A stretch of DNA of 64,000 bases from Ningiella ruwaisensis (GCF_004798935.1 NZ_RAHT01000005.1:186001-250000), one strand, 5' to 3'. Shown: positions 37,458 to 46,911, counted from the stretch's first letter. Numbers and translations are program-made. Notes: generated by a model from the letters alone, not told the origin.

Positions 37458-38025
37458 GCACATCATCATCCTGGTCGGTAATGACCATTACTCGTTGACG
37501 TGCGCAATAGTAAACATCGACGCTACGGGTAAAGTTAGCGTCAATCGCGCTTGCCAGTTCTTGAAGCATACCGGCGATATTATTCTCAGATAAGAAGCGG
37601 TGACGGACGATAAAATCCTGATTCAAATGCCAGATGAGTTCCATACCCGCTTCTGAAACATAGGCATTAGCATTGCCCATAAGCGTGCTGTTTTGAGCGA
37701 AAGGACGCGTTTTATATTCGCCGCGCCAGTTAAAATCTTCCCTAAGTAGCGCCAGGGGTTTGTTTAATGCGCCAAGTTGCTGGGCAATTGGCTGTTCTGA
37801 CATCTCTAAGGGTATAACAAATTCGCCATACTCTTCTTCAATTTTGCTTTTTGAGACCAGACTAAACTCTTCATAAAATGCGGCCATGTTTTCTTCGATG
37901 GACCGTTTTGGTATGGGATTGCCATTTTCATCCAGTTTTTCAGCTTGTGGCATGTAAAGTATTGCGGCAATTGCACCGGCAATCACTAAGCATATTAAGA
38001 AAATTCGTTTTGCCCAAAATCCCAT
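37429..38025 (-). CDS. Conserved hypothetical single-pass membrane protein
   Basis: A 198-residue protein with one N-terminal hydrophobic segment near residues 7-25 and a periplasmic-looking remainder. I do not recognise a family. It has a pair of cysteines in the C-terminal 35 residues (YYCARQ and KSNCQQ). It lies 2 bases after lpxL on the same strand, so it is probably co-transcribed with it, and its 3' end overlaps glnE by 29 bases in convergent orientation. Confidence 0.6.
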   Translation of the reverse strand: MGFWAKRIFLICLVIAGAIAAILYMPQAEKLDENGNPIPKRSIEENMAAFYEEFSLVSKSKIEEEYGEFVIPLEMSEQPIAQQLGALNKPLALLREDFNWRGEYKTRPFAQNSTLMGNANAYVSEAGMELIWHLNQDFIVRHRFLSENNIAGMLQELASAIDANFTRSVDVYYCARQRVMVITDQDDDVLKSNCQQLD

Positions 38026-38027
38026 TA

Positions 38028-38960
38028 CTACTCATACAAAGATTGAGGCGACTGTTCTGGTCGCGTTTTAAACCTCTTATGCATCCACAAATAGCTTTCA
38101 GGTTGTTCTTCAACCATCCTCAATATATCTTCATTTAGCCTTGTGAGCGCACGCTCTTTATTCTTATCGGCCAAATAATCAATTGCTGGATAGCATTTTA
38201 TTTTATATCCGTTTTTGGTGTACTGCGGACTAATGAGCAAAGGAATACAGTCGCTGCGTTCAGCAAACATAAGCGTGGCGGTCGTTGTTGCGGTATGCTG
38301 AACACCACCAAAAGGCACAAATGTGCTTTGGCCTTTCCCATAATCCTGATCGGGTAAGTACAAACACAGTTCGCCCTGATTCAGCGCTTCAATTAACGCA
38401 CGTGCATTGCGCTTGTGGATCATATATTTATTTGAGCGATTCCGACCATGATACTGAAAGTAATCCATCAGCGGATTGTTATGTTTCCGGTAAAACGCGA
38501 TACTCGGATGGTAGTAACCAATTGCCCTGCAGCAAAACTCCAGATTGACATTGTGAATGGCTAAGCCAAATACACCTTTACCCTGTTTAAGAACCGATTC
38601 GATGTACTCAAACCCTTCCATTTCAGAGTGCTTGCGTATTCGCCAGTCGGGCCACCACCAGCCCATTGCCGTTTCAAACAAAGCCATGCCCGTGCGTTCA
38701 ATATTGGCCTTAAAAACCGCATCAACCTTTTCTTGAGGCCAGTCGGGAAAGGTCAACTCAAGGTTGCGTTTGGCAATGGCAACGCGTTTAAGCGCTAATA
38801 CCGCCAGCAGTTTGCCAAAGCTTTTGCCGAGCAACTGTATTAGTCTAAATGGAAGCCAAGTCAGCAAATAAAGGATGCCTGCGCCAAGCCAAACGTGCCA
38901 GAAATTAGGGAGTAAAAAACGCGCTTCAAATTTAGGGGCTTTAACAGAATGTCGAGACAA
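38028..38960 (-). CDS. lpxL: Lipid A biosynthesis lauroyl acyltransferase, LpxL/HtrB family
   Basis: A 310-residue inner-membrane acyltransferase that adds a secondary acyl chain to Kdo2-lipid IVA. The catalytic HxxxxE-type motif is seen as AIHNVNLEFCCR near residue 137, with later LYLPDQDYG and VPFGG motifs typical of LpxL/LpxM. One membrane segment lies near residues 20-40. The start is TTG at 38960 with no good ribosome-binding site; no other start in frame is close. LpxL versus LpxM/LpxP cannot be separated by eye. Confidence 0.88.
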   Translation of the reverse strand: MSRHSVKAPKFEARFLLPNFWHVWLGAGILYLLTWLPFRLIQLLGKSFGKLLAVLALKRVAIAKRNLELTFPDWPQEKVDAVFKANIERTGMALFETAMGWWWPDWRIRKHSEMEGFEYIESVLKQGKGVFGLAIHNVNLEFCCRAIGYYHPSIAFYRKHNNPLMDYFQYHGRNRSNKYMIHKRNARALIEALNQGELCLYLPDQDYGKGQSTFVPFGGVQHTATTTATLMFAERSDCIPLLISPQYTKNGYKIKCYPAIDYLADKNKERALTRLNEDILRMVEEQPESYLWMHKRFKTRPEQSPQSLYE

Positions 38961-39087
38961 GAGGGAATTTCATATTAATAATACAGGCGTAAATAGTAAC
39001 ACTTATTTGCTTAATTTGTGAATGAAGCTTAGCGGCTCGTTTTTAAGTCTAAAGCGTTGAATTGGCCAATGAACCTATTCACCGGGC

Positions 39088-39345
39088 TCAATAGGTTTTA
39101 TCAATATGGACCAGTTTTTTCTCAAATGCTTCATAATGGGCATTAGAATCGTAGTCAAAATGATACTGATTATGAAAGCCAAAGCGCAGTTTCACCAAAG
39201 CGTCTTCCATATAAACAGTATAGCCATCAAAATCGGTATATGCCTTTACACCGTCGAGTGAGTACGCATCCTCTTTGTGATCGCCATGCTGCTGAATTTT
39301 GTCAAATACACGAAGCAAAAATTTGCTATCCAGTTCGTTTTTCAA
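39088..39345 (-). CDS. DUF3081 family protein
   Basis: A small 85-residue soluble protein. It starts MKNELDSKFLLRVFDKIQQ and continues with DGVKAYTDFDGYTVYMEDA and HFDYDSNAHYEAFEKK; I identify it as DUF3081, a family mostly seen in marine gammaproteobacteria. No function is known. The start is TTG, convincingly placed by AGGAGA six bases upstream. Confidence 0.72.
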   Translation of the reverse strand: MKNELDSKFLLRVFDKIQQHGDHKEDAYSLDGVKAYTDFDGYTVYMEDALVKLRFGFHNQYHFDYDSNAHYEAFEKKLVHIDKTY

Positions 39346-39447
39346 GTGAATCTCCTATATCTAAAGCGTGCTTATTATTGATTCGTGTAAAGACTACGCC
39401 AAGATCAAAATAAATTGACACTTCAGGCTGTTTATAAATTTAAACAC

Positions 39448-40014
39448 TTAGAAGTTAAGGCGCACGCCAATATAGGCAGCATTGGTCGTAAAATCCTCTT
39501 CTCCCTGCAAATGCTCAACTTCAAAGCGCAACATGGCATTTTCATAGGCAAAAAAGTCAAATCCCACGCCCACAACACCTGCCATTAGACTCTCACTAAA
39601 ATCACAGATTGAGGTTGGGCAAGCTGCATTTCGAACGCGCAAATTAGCATCTACGCGGGCTACTCCCAATCGGTAAAATAGTTCGCCATATGTGCCTCTT
39701 GCCTTGCCAAGAGCAGATATACTGATGGCCGAAAATTCTGCACTCTGATTACCTTCGCTATTTCCCTCTTCAAGCAAACTGTCTCCGGCATTTAGCTCAC
39801 CTAGGTGCTGATAATTCGCCTCAAGCATCCATCGGCTGCTTAACTCATAGCCAATTCCAAATTTATAACTGACTTTATCTAATTCGTACTCATCAAGCTC
39901 GTTATATGCATAACCTGCGCTTATATTACCGTAAAACTTGGTGTCTGCCTTAGCGTTTGAAACGCTGAAAACCGCAATCAAGGCAATGGCGAGTGTGAAT
40001 AAAAAACGATTCAT
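39448..40014 (-). CDS. Small outer-membrane beta-barrel protein (OmpA/OmpW-like porin family)
   Basis: A 188-residue secreted protein with signal peptide ending around SNAKA-D near residue 24. The mature part has alternating strands such as KFYGNISAGYAYNELDEYEL and WMLEANYQHLGELN, and ends AAYIGVRLNF with a terminal Phe typical of outer-membrane barrels. A Cys pair (NAACPTSICDF) may form a loop disulfide. Ligand unknown. It lies 56 bases after a larger barrel gene on the same strand. Confidence 0.72.
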   Translation of the reverse strand: MNRFLFTLAIALIAVFSVSNAKADTKFYGNISAGYAYNELDEYELDKVSYKFGIGYELSSRWMLEANYQHLGELNAGDSLLEEGNSEGNQSAEFSAISISALGKARGTYGELFYRLGVARVDANLRVRNAACPTSICDFSESLMAGVVGVGFDFFAYENAMLRFEVEHLQGEEDFTTNAAYIGVRLNF

Positions 40015-40070
40015 GTTTGCTCTCTTAAAGTGTGTAATAAGGACTATTGGTTTGATTTGAAATTAAGCGC

Positions 40071-41264
40071 CTAGAAAAAATATTCCAATTGCAGCGTAAA
40101 ATGATCGTCTCTGCGTAAAGCATAAAGCGGGTCGCTGATTTCATCGCTCGAGAAGAAGTAACCATTAAACTCCAGGCGCCAGCGATCACTAAGCCGTGTT
40201 GATGCCTCAATAAAGGCTGAATAGCTCGACGATTCTTCCAGGTCTTGAACAAAGCCAAATAACATCTCAGAGCCTGCAAAATCGTTAAACTGCAATCTGG
40301 CGCCAAGCATTAAGTCGTTTTGTCCAAAAATAAGCGGATCTTCATCACGCTCATCGTATTGATGTTCCATCAGAACGCCCAAGTCATAACCTGAGCCCGC
40401 AAAATCAACAATGGTGCGTTCAAAGCCTGCTACATAAGCACTGAAGTTTTCATCCAGCGTGTTTCCATGGATGGCTTCAAGCTTAAATAGCCACGAGCCT
40501 GAAACGTACAAAGCGTCGATACTTGCCTGCTGTAAAAGATTATATTTAGGGCTTAGCACAAAATCGCCGGCTTCGTTTTGTCTAAGCAGTAGTTGCGGTA
40601 ATCGAGACGTACCATCAAAATAAGCCAGTCCAAACTCTAAGCTGCCAAAGGATTGCTGCCAGCGAACAGCAAAATCAATATTGCTTTGCTCATCGTCCGA
40701 TTCGTATAAAGGATTATCCACGTCCACCGGCAATATACCGCGTAAACGACCATCTTCTCCCGGAAAGGTCATTTCTCTGAAGTAAGGCAAAATGAAAAAG
40801 CTAATTGTGCCGGTATCTAAAAGATAGCGAATGTCTACCATGGGCTGGCCTAGCTTATCTTCTGCATCAATCGATTCGACAAAATCTGTCTGGTTGATGA
40901 TGTCCACAAGATGCAAAGACTCGGTTTGCCCCCAAAATACTTTACCTATACCTGCTCGCACTTCCCAGTTATCAAAGTATTGAGCGTAAAGCGCTTCGCG
41001 AATGTCTACATGCGTGCGCTCTGAATCGCGCTGATCAGCTCGGGCAAAACCTTTAAAACTAAAATAGCCGCTATCCCCTACTGCGCTTTCAATCGTCGGC
41101 TCAAAAGCAAGTGAAGCCTGACTACTGGTTTGATTAAGGTAAGCGGGATCTTGCAAGAAGCTGCGTTGCTGCAGACTGGCACTACCTGAAAAGGCAAGCT
41201 CTGCTGACGCCTGAGAAGAAATCGCAAACGCTAAGAAAGAGAAGAAGTATTTTTTGCTAAGCAT
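40071..41264 (-). CDS. Outer-membrane beta-barrel protein (DUF1302/porin-like)
   Basis: A 397-residue protein with a signal peptide (SSQASA-E near residue 22) and a strand-rich mature part. VRAGIGKVFWGQTESLHLVD near residue 105 and the terminal FTLQLEYFF, ending in aromatic residues, fit a barrel. Together with the LolA-like gene upstream it resembles modules where such a barrel partners with an RND/MMPL exporter, but no MMPL gene is present here. Substrate unknown. Confidence 0.65.
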   Translation of the reverse strand: MLSKKYFFSFLAFAISSQASAELAFSGSASLQQRSFLQDPAYLNQTSSQASLAFEPTIESAVGDSGYFSFKGFARADQRDSERTHVDIREALYAQYFDNWEVRAGIGKVFWGQTESLHLVDIINQTDFVESIDAEDKLGQPMVDIRYLLDTGTISFFILPYFREMTFPGEDGRLRGILPVDVDNPLYESDDEQSNIDFAVRWQQSFGSLEFGLAYFDGTSRLPQLLLRQNEAGDFVLSPKYNLLQQASIDALYVSGSWLFKLEAIHGNTLDENFSAYVAGFERTIVDFAGSGYDLGVLMEHQYDERDEDPLIFGQNDLMLGARLQFNDFAGSEMLFGFVQDLEESSSYSAFIEASTRLSDRWRLEFNGYFFSSDEISDPLYALRRDDHFTLQLEYFF

Positions 41265-41345
41265 GTAAACCCTTGTTTAACAGTCAATAATTAAAAGCGC
41301 AATTGGCTGAAACCTAATTTGGCTCAGCCCCTATTTTCCCTGCGT

Positions 41346-42137
41346 TTATTTAGCTCGGCGGAGCGCGTTTTTATCCAAGTCCTTTTCATCCAGGCCTTGT
41401 TTAAATGCAATATCATCCACTATTAAGGTTGTGCTCTTTCCTGTTTGCACATTGTCCATATCCGAACGCATGGCCCGCCAGAACTTATCTTCATATAGTT
41501 CGTAATCGCTAAGTGTAAGAACTTTCAAAAGCGCGTCTTTACGGTCGTAGAACTCAATTTGATGCACACGATAATGCTCTTTGTCGACCCAAACGACTTG
41601 TTTGGTGTAACCAGAGTACTCGTCTTTTGGGATTTGCTCTACAACAAACATCTCGCGTCCATCTAGCACATCATCGCGCAAGTAGGCAAAGTCAAATTTT
41701 TCTACTTCAAAAGAAACCATGTCTTCAAAGGCAAATTCACTCCCCATAAATGGACCGGACTTATTTCGTGTCGCAATGCGTTTTACGCGCTTCACCGCTG
41801 GCAAAAAGATCCATTGTTCGTCAGGGCCTTCAATATGCGAAAAACTTAAAAAGGCAGTGCCCGCTACATCAAGCGGCTTATCAAAAATCGTCAAAGACTT
41901 GTCACCATCACCTTCAACTTCAAGCGTTTTTACACGTATCTCTCTTACAGATTCTCGCCCATCTTTGGCTCGCAGGATCATTTGCATGTCGGCAGCGGTA
42001 TCTACCCAGCCTCGGTCACGCGCCTTCACTTCTTTTGCTATTTCCAGACCCTTCTCAGGATCTTTAGCGAAACTGCTGTGACTAAAAAGCAACATGCTTA
42101 GAATAAAACTAAATGCGAAGCGCCATTTTAATGACAT
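41346..42137 (-). CDS. Outer membrane lipoprotein-sorting (LolA-like) periplasmic protein
   Basis: A 263-residue secreted protein with a signal peptide ending near SSFA-K (residue 24). The mature part matches the LolA-like family PF17131: VDTAADMQMILRAKDGRE, DEQWIFLPAVKRVKRI and GSEFAFEDM are typical. Such proteins often accompany MMPL transporters and are thought to carry lipids or lipoproteins. It precedes the barrel gene by 81 bases and probably shares its promoter. The ribosome-binding site GAGGAAAG is strong. Confidence 0.78.
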   Translation of the reverse strand: MSLKWRFAFSFILSMLLFSHSSFAKDPEKGLEIAKEVKARDRGWVDTAADMQMILRAKDGRESVREIRVKTLEVEGDGDKSLTIFDKPLDVAGTAFLSFSHIEGPDEQWIFLPAVKRVKRIATRNKSGPFMGSEFAFEDMVSFEVEKFDFAYLRDDVLDGREMFVVEQIPKDEYSGYTKQVVWVDKEHYRVHQIEFYDRKDALLKVLTLSDYELYEDKFWRAMRSDMDNVQTGKSTTLIVDDIAFKQGLDEKDLDKNALRRAK

Positions 42138-42334
42138 AACTTTCCTCTATTTAATATTGTGACAACACGCTCTGGTATTGATGTGATTCAGGTGTTGCGA
42201 ACTACTTTATTGCAAACTATCTATTGTGAACGAAGCAAACTACTTGCCAAGTGCGCGGCGCATTGGAGTTAAATGCGCACTCTAAGTTCAATTTTCCGCT
42301 TACCGTGCCACGCACTTTGAATTTGCCTTTCTTC

Positions 42335-42384
42335 TTTTGTACAGAATAAAGCCATCAAATTTTGTACAGAATAAAGCCATCAAA
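42335..42384. repeat. 25-bp perfect tandem duplication upstream of fadE
   Basis: Two identical 25-base units lie head to tail at 42335-42359 and 42360-42384; each begins TTTTGTACAGAATAAAG. They are about 130 bases upstream of the fadE start, in the divergent gap with the LolA-like gene. They could duplicate a binding site or promoter element, or be a neutral slip. The rest of this 378-base gap holds no gene; a GTGCGC/GCGCAC inverted pair lies around 42253-42286. Confidence 0.85.
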
Positions 42385-42420
42385 ACGCTATCTGTTAAGC
42401 GTAGTTTGCACTGTATAAAA

Positions 42421-42434
42421 AATAAACGTTTATT
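42421..42434. promoter_or_regulatory. Palindromic operator candidate in the fadE promoter
   Basis: AATAAACGTTTATT is a perfect 14-bp palindrome, 82 bases before the fadE ATG. It directly follows a TTTGCA...TATAAA stretch that could be the promoter, so a bound repressor would block transcription. Fatty-acid regulators such as PsrA bind AAAC/GTTT-type palindromes, but the match is only suggestive. Confidence 0.4.
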
Positions 42435-42515
42435 ATGCCATTTAAATTTTGACCTTGAGCAAATTTTGTGTTTTCATAGGTTTATTCAACTGGTCAGATG
42501 AGCGGATAAGTTACG

Positions 42516-44774
42516 ATGAGTATTCGAACAAAGCTAAAAAAAGTTTTACCTCCTATTTCAATTACAGAGCAGGAAGCACTCGATGCGGGCGATGTCTGGA
42601 TTGAATCATCCATTTATCAGGGTAAGCCTGACATGCATGCATTGCGTCAGTTGCCTCAAGCGACCTTGACCGCAGATGAACAAGCGTTCCTGGATGGTCC
42701 AGTGCAAACCCTACTCGAAATGATTGACGATTTTGAGCTACAAAATGCAACGCACATCCCAGAAGATGTTCTCGCGTTTTTAGGTAAAGAAAAATTCTTT
42801 TCAATGATCATTCCCAAGAAGTTTGGCGGTTTGGAATTTAGTCCTTATGCCAACTCAACGATTGTTGCCACAATCGCTGCTCGCAGTGGCGCGATTGCTG
42901 TGACCGTAATGGTTCCTAACAGCTTAGGCCCAGGTGAGCTACTTATGCACTACGGTACACAAGAGCAACAGAACTACTGGTTGCCACGTCTTGCGGTGGG
43001 TGATGACATTCCCTGTTTTGCACTTACCAGTCCAGAAGCAGGCTCTGACGCAGGCTCAATTCCTGATGCTGCCATTGTGACAAAAGGACAGTGGGAAGGC
43101 GAAGAAGTAGTTGGCTTGCGCGTATCGTGGGACAAGCGTTATATCACGCTTGCGCCAATTGCCACTGTTTTAGGTTTGGCATTTAAAGTATTTGACCCAG
43201 ACCAGCTACTTGGTGACAAGCTCGAATTGGGCATAACCTGTGCGTTATTACCTAAATCTCACCCGGGCGTAGAGCTAGGCAATCGACACGACCCTATGGG
43301 CATGAAATTTTATAACGGTACGACTCGGGGTAAAGACGTATTTATTCCAATGGACTTTATTATTGGAGGCCAGAAAAACATCGGTAAAGGCTGGCAAATG
43401 TTAGTTAGCTGTTTGGGTGCCGGTCGCGGTATTTCATTGCCTGCGATGGGTGTTGCTACGGCGCAGTCTGCCTTTAAATCAACGGCTGAATATTCATTTG
43501 TTCGCGAGCAATTTGGTCTTCCGATTGGCCGCTTTGAAGGAATTCAGGAAAAGCTGGCGGATATTGCTGGCAAAACCTTTTTGCTAGAAGCCATGCGAGT
43601 ACTAACCACAGAGGGCTTGGGCGAAGGAATTAAGCCATCTGTTGTAACAGCCATTGCCAAATACCACATGACAGAGTTAGGTCGTGATGTTATGAATTCA
43701 GCTATGGATGTTCAGGCGGGTAAAGCAATACAACGCGGACCGCAGAATACCTTGGCAAATGGTTATATGGCGCTTCCCATTGCGATTACGGTGGAAGGTG
43801 CAAATATTCTGACTCGCAATCTGATGATCTTTGGTCAAGGTGCAATGCGCTGCCATCCTTATTTGAAAGAAATGGTAGATCTAATTCACAGCAATGACTC
43901 AAGTGCAGATGCGCAGTTCAATTCTGTTTTAGGTAAAACCGTTAAATTCAGCGTTAAAAATGCATTTCGCAGTATGGCAAATAGTTACCTACCGTTTATG
44001 CGAAATAAAGAATCGGCTTTGCCAGAAGTGCGTCCTTACGAAAAACGTTTAAATGCACTTTCAGCAAAACTGGCTCCACTTGCGGATTTGTCACTATTGG
44101 TTCTCGGTGGTGACTTGAAAAAAGCGGAGCTTCTTTCAGCGCGTTTAGGTGATGTGATTTCTTATGTATATGCGTCAATGGCGGCCGTCCGTTTTTACGA
44201 GCAGCGTGTTGAAAACCGTCAGCAGGCTCTGCCATTTTTCAAATATGCGATGGAATGGTCACTTCAACAGGGTGAGCAAGCGATTGTCGATTTTGTTGCG
44301 AACTTCCCGAACGCGCCAACTCGCGTACTCATGCGCGTGCTTACCAATACTTACAGCACATCGGTAAGTGGCATTAGCGATGATTTGGTACGAGAGCTGT
44401 CCACTGCGGCACTTCAGGATTCAAGCATTAAACGGCAGTTGACGCATCTTGTGAAGCCAGTTGCTGGCGACGGAAACGATATTAATGAGCAAGCATTTAA
44501 AGCAAAACATGCTGTGCTTCCTTTATTATCAAAAGTACAAAAAGCACTTCGCAAAACGCCAGTGGTGCCATTTGTATCGTTTGAAAATGCGGTGAACAAG
44601 CTGTTTGAAGCGAACGAACTAACGCAAAGCGAACTGACAAGCTTGCTAGACTACAATGAGAAACGCAAGCTAGCGGTTCGAGTCGATGAATTCACCTTTG
44701 ATATGGTGGACGTTAATACACTTAAAGACAGCGGCCTTGAAAATAGTAATAACAAGGCAGCCGATGCGGCATAA
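42516..44774 (+). CDS. fadE: Acyl-CoA dehydrogenase, FadE type
   Basis: A 752-residue FAD-dependent acyl-CoA dehydrogenase for the first step of fatty-acid beta-oxidation. The core has FALTSPEAGSDAGSIPD near residue 170, KNIGKGWQMLVSCLGAGRG near residue 290 and FVREQFGLPIGRFEGIQEK near residue 330, followed by the long FadE-specific C-terminal domain. The membrane segments found at the N-terminus of E. coli FadE are missing, as in many marine gammaproteobacteria. Probably controlled by fatty-acid availability through the upstream palindrome (inference). A terminator follows. Confidence 0.93.
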   Translation: MSIRTKLKKVLPPISITEQEALDAGDVWIESSIYQGKPDMHALRQLPQATLTADEQAFLDGPVQTLLEMIDDFELQNATHIPEDVLAFLGKEKFFSMIIPKKFGGLEFSPYANSTIVATIAARSGAIAVTVMVPNSLGPGELLMHYGTQEQQNYWLPRLAVGDDIPCFALTSPEAGSDAGSIPDAAIVTKGQWEGEEVVGLRVSWDKRYITLAPIATVLGLAFKVFDPDQLLGDKLELGITCALLPKSHPGVELGNRHDPMGMKFYNGTTRGKDVFIPMDFIIGGQKNIGKGWQMLVSCLGAGRGISLPAMGVATAQSAFKSTAEYSFVREQFGLPIGRFEGIQEKLADIAGKTFLLEAMRVLTTEGLGEGIKPSVVTAIAKYHMTELGRDVMNSAMDVQAGKAIQRGPQNTLANGYMALPIAITVEGANILTRNLMIFGQGAMRCHPYLKEMVDLIHSNDSSADAQFNSVLGKTVKFSVKNAFRSMANSYLPFMRNKESALPEVRPYEKRLNALSAKLAPLADLSLLVLGGDLKKAELLSARLGDVISYVYASMAAVRFYEQRVENRQQALPFFKYAMEWSLQQGEQAIVDFVANFPNAPTRVLMRVLTNTYSTSVSGISDDLVRELSTAALQDSSIKRQLTHLVKPVAGDGNDINEQAFKAKHAVLPLLSKVQKALRKTPVVPFVSFENAVNKLFEANELTQSELTSLLDYNEKRKLAVRVDEFTFDMVDVNTLKDSGLENSNNKAADAA

Positions 44775-44808
44775 GCACCTGCTTTTGAGTAGGCGTAAAA
44801 TAAAAATA

Positions 44809-44834
44809 GGGCACTTGAATTGGTGCCCTTTTTT
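44809..44834 (+). terminator. Rho-independent terminator of fadE
   Basis: GGGCAC (44809-44814) pairs with GTGCCC (44823-44828) around an 8-base loop and is followed by six T residues. It sits 35 bases after the fadE stop and separates it from thymidine kinase. Confidence 0.88.
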
Positions 44835-44874
44835 ATGGATGATCCAAAATTAAATCAGTATAAAAGGAAACTAG

Positions 44875-45462
44875 GTGGCGCAACTTTATTTTTATTACTC
44901 TGCAATGAATGCGGGTAAATCCACTTCGCTCTTACAATCAGCCTATAACTATAAAGAGCGGGGTATGAATGTTGCGCTATTCACCGTTTCATTTGACGAC
45001 CGGTTTGGAACGGGCAAAATCGCCTCACGAATTGGATTGTCTTCACCTGCGCATTTGTTTTCAGAATCGACCCTATTGTATGAAGAAGTGAAAAGCCTGC
45101 ACGCTAACACGCCACTTGGTTGTGTGTTTATTGATGAAGCCCAGTTTTTAACAAAGGCGCAAGTGATGCAATGTCTTAAGATTGTTGATGAACTTGATAT
45201 TCCCGTACTCGCCTACGGCCTTAGAACCGACTTTAAAGCACAGACCTTTGAGGGTAGTCATTATTTGCTCGCCTGGGCAGACAAACTTTCTGAATTAAAA
45301 ACCGTTTGTCACTGCGGGCGCAAAGCCAATTTTGTTGCACGACTTGATCAGCACGGCGACGTGATTCAAGACGGTGCGCAAATTGAGATTGGCGGCAACG
45401 AACGCTACGTTTCGCTTTGCCGCAAGCATTTTAGCGATAAAACAGGATTTAACGCGGCTTAG
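44875..45462 (+). CDS. tdk: Thymidine kinase
   Basis: A 195-residue type II thymidine kinase for the pyrimidine salvage pathway. The P-loop is [15 protein letters not shown] at about residues 8-22, the Walker B region is VFIDEAQF near 90, and the zinc-binding cysteines are CHCGRKA near 145 plus a later cysteine in YVSLCRKH. The start is GTG with AAGGAAA at good spacing. It converges on the ion-channel gene with a 27-base gap. Confidence 0.96.
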   Translation: MAQLYFYYSAMNAGKSTSLLQSAYNYKERGMNVALFTVSFDDRFGTGKIASRIGLSSPAHLFSESTLLYEEVKSLHANTPLGCVFIDEAQFLTKAQVMQCLKIVDELDIPVLAYGLRTDFKAQTFEGSHYLLAWADKLSELKTVCHCGRKANFVARLDQHGDVIQDGAQIEIGGNERYVSLCRKHFSDKTGFNAA

Positions 45463-45489
45463 TTGTATTCAATTCAATATTGATGCAAG

Positions 45490-46593
45490 TTAGTTTTCAT
45501 CTAAATAAGCTGCTTTAATCTCATCCCAGCGACCGCTTTCAATAATCTTAAGCATCGCTTCGTTGATATCACCTCGAAGGGCACTATCGGTTGGTAATCC
45601 AATCGCATAATCCTGCCTTTCAATCTCTCCGGGCAATATGTAGATTTCACCGTCAAACTCGGTTTTAGAGATGTACTGTAAGATAGGTTTATCGTGAACT
45701 ACTGCGTCGATTTTCCCCTCTTCGAGCTGGCGTAAGGCATCAATAACACTATTGACTTGCTTGTGCTTAATGTTTAACGACGTTAGATACCGAGAGCTAG
45801 CTGAGTCACTTAAGCTAACGACATTAGCACCATAAAGGTCATCAATATCATTGATGTTAGTGCTCAGCTTACTAACGGTAAGGCTGGTGGCAATTGCAGC
45901 TGTAAAACTACTGATGATTATTATTGCGGCAAACATCCAAACCAAGCCTACAAGGCGCCCGCCCAGGGTTGTTGGTGCCTTGTCGCCATATCCCACGGTC
46001 GTCATTGTAACGGCGGCCCACCAAAAACTTGAGCCCAAACCCTCTACCGTGCTACCACCAAACTGTTCTTTATTATGCTTGCGTTCAAATAGCCACAATA
46101 GCATTCCAACCCCTAGCAATAACAAACACAGCGCCGACAGCGCTGCAAAAAATTCCCACGAAAAAAACCGCGATATAGCGCTTGTCCAGCTTTGCTCACT
46201 GGATTTTGCAGCAATCGCCAAACCGGTTGTATAAAAGGGATGAGTAAAATCAACCAAAGCTTCTCGTTCAGAAGTTACCGTAATTGCCGCAATAGACGCA
46301 TCGTACTTATTGGTGCTAAGACCATTAATCAATGCAGGCAACTCATCTTTCTGAAATTGATAATTGATATTGAGTTCTTGGGCAATGTCTCGCCAAAGCT
46401 CGATTGAAATCCCTTCAAGGCTACCGTCATCTGTTTCTATCACAAAGGGCGGCGCGACTTTTGTTCCAATCAACAAGCTTTGCGACTCTTTTGGCGTTTG
46501 AGCAGACGTTTCAGACGTGTCGGTTGATTGCGCGTTGGTGGCGCTTGAGCATGCAAACGTTAAGCTGATGATTAGCAATAAAAACTGTTTCAT
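45490..46593 (-). CDS. Ionotropic glutamate receptor-like ion channel (GluR0-type)
   Basis: A 367-residue protein in which a periplasmic substrate-binding domain is split by a potassium-channel-like pore. Lobe 1 begins around residue 37 (LLIGTKVAPPFVIETDDGS). A membrane helix lies near 145-168, then a pore loop with TMTTVGYGDKAPTT, a K+-type selectivity filter, and a second helix near 215-235. Lobe 2 (INDIDDLYGANVVSLSDS) follows. This is the order of prokaryotic GluR0. The N-terminus has a signal peptide with a Cys (TFACSS) that could be a lipobox. Ligand is probably an amino acid, by family. Confidence 0.85.
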   Translation of the reverse strand: MKQFLLLIISLTFACSSATNAQSTDTSETSAQTPKESQSLLIGTKVAPPFVIETDDGSLEGISIELWRDIAQELNINYQFQKDELPALINGLSTNKYDASIAAITVTSEREALVDFTHPFYTTGLAIAAKSSEQSWTSAISRFFSWEFFAALSALCLLLLGVGMLLWLFERKHNKEQFGGSTVEGLGSSFWWAAVTMTTVGYGDKAPTTLGGRLVGLVWMFAAIIIISSFTAAIATSLTVSKLSTNINDIDDLYGANVVSLSDSASSRYLTSLNIKHKQVNSVIDALRQLEEGKIDAVVHDKPILQYISKTEFDGEIYILPGEIERQDYAIGLPTDSALRGDINEAMLKIIESGRWDEIKAAYLDEN

Positions 46594-46911
46594 ACATTCC
46601 CTTAATACTGCGACTTAGAAAAAAATACTGCGTTAGTGATTTATTTATGATTTGTTTCAAGACAAGCAAAGTCTAAACCAAGGCGCTTTAAAACCCAAAC
46701 CTTCGGAAAATGCGAGCTTGCTAGTTGATTGACTTGCGCCCTATTTCTAGCACTGTGAAATTCATTCCTGATCAAAGGCAGATTTTTCTCAATAAAGAAT
46801 TATCACTGAAATTAATACCATGCTCACACATAAACTCATTTCTGAATTGATTAATAATGAACTAGTATTCATCTCATACAATTAATCCGTTAGTAACAAA
46901 AAGAGACCATT
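46594..46911. other. Gene-free divergent region
   Basis: This 318-base AT-rich stretch separates the channel gene (minus) from the acyl-CoA dehydrogenase (plus). I see no coding region, strong hairpin or clear promoter boxes. The plus-strand gene has AAAAAGAGACC before its ATG. Confidence 0.5.
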
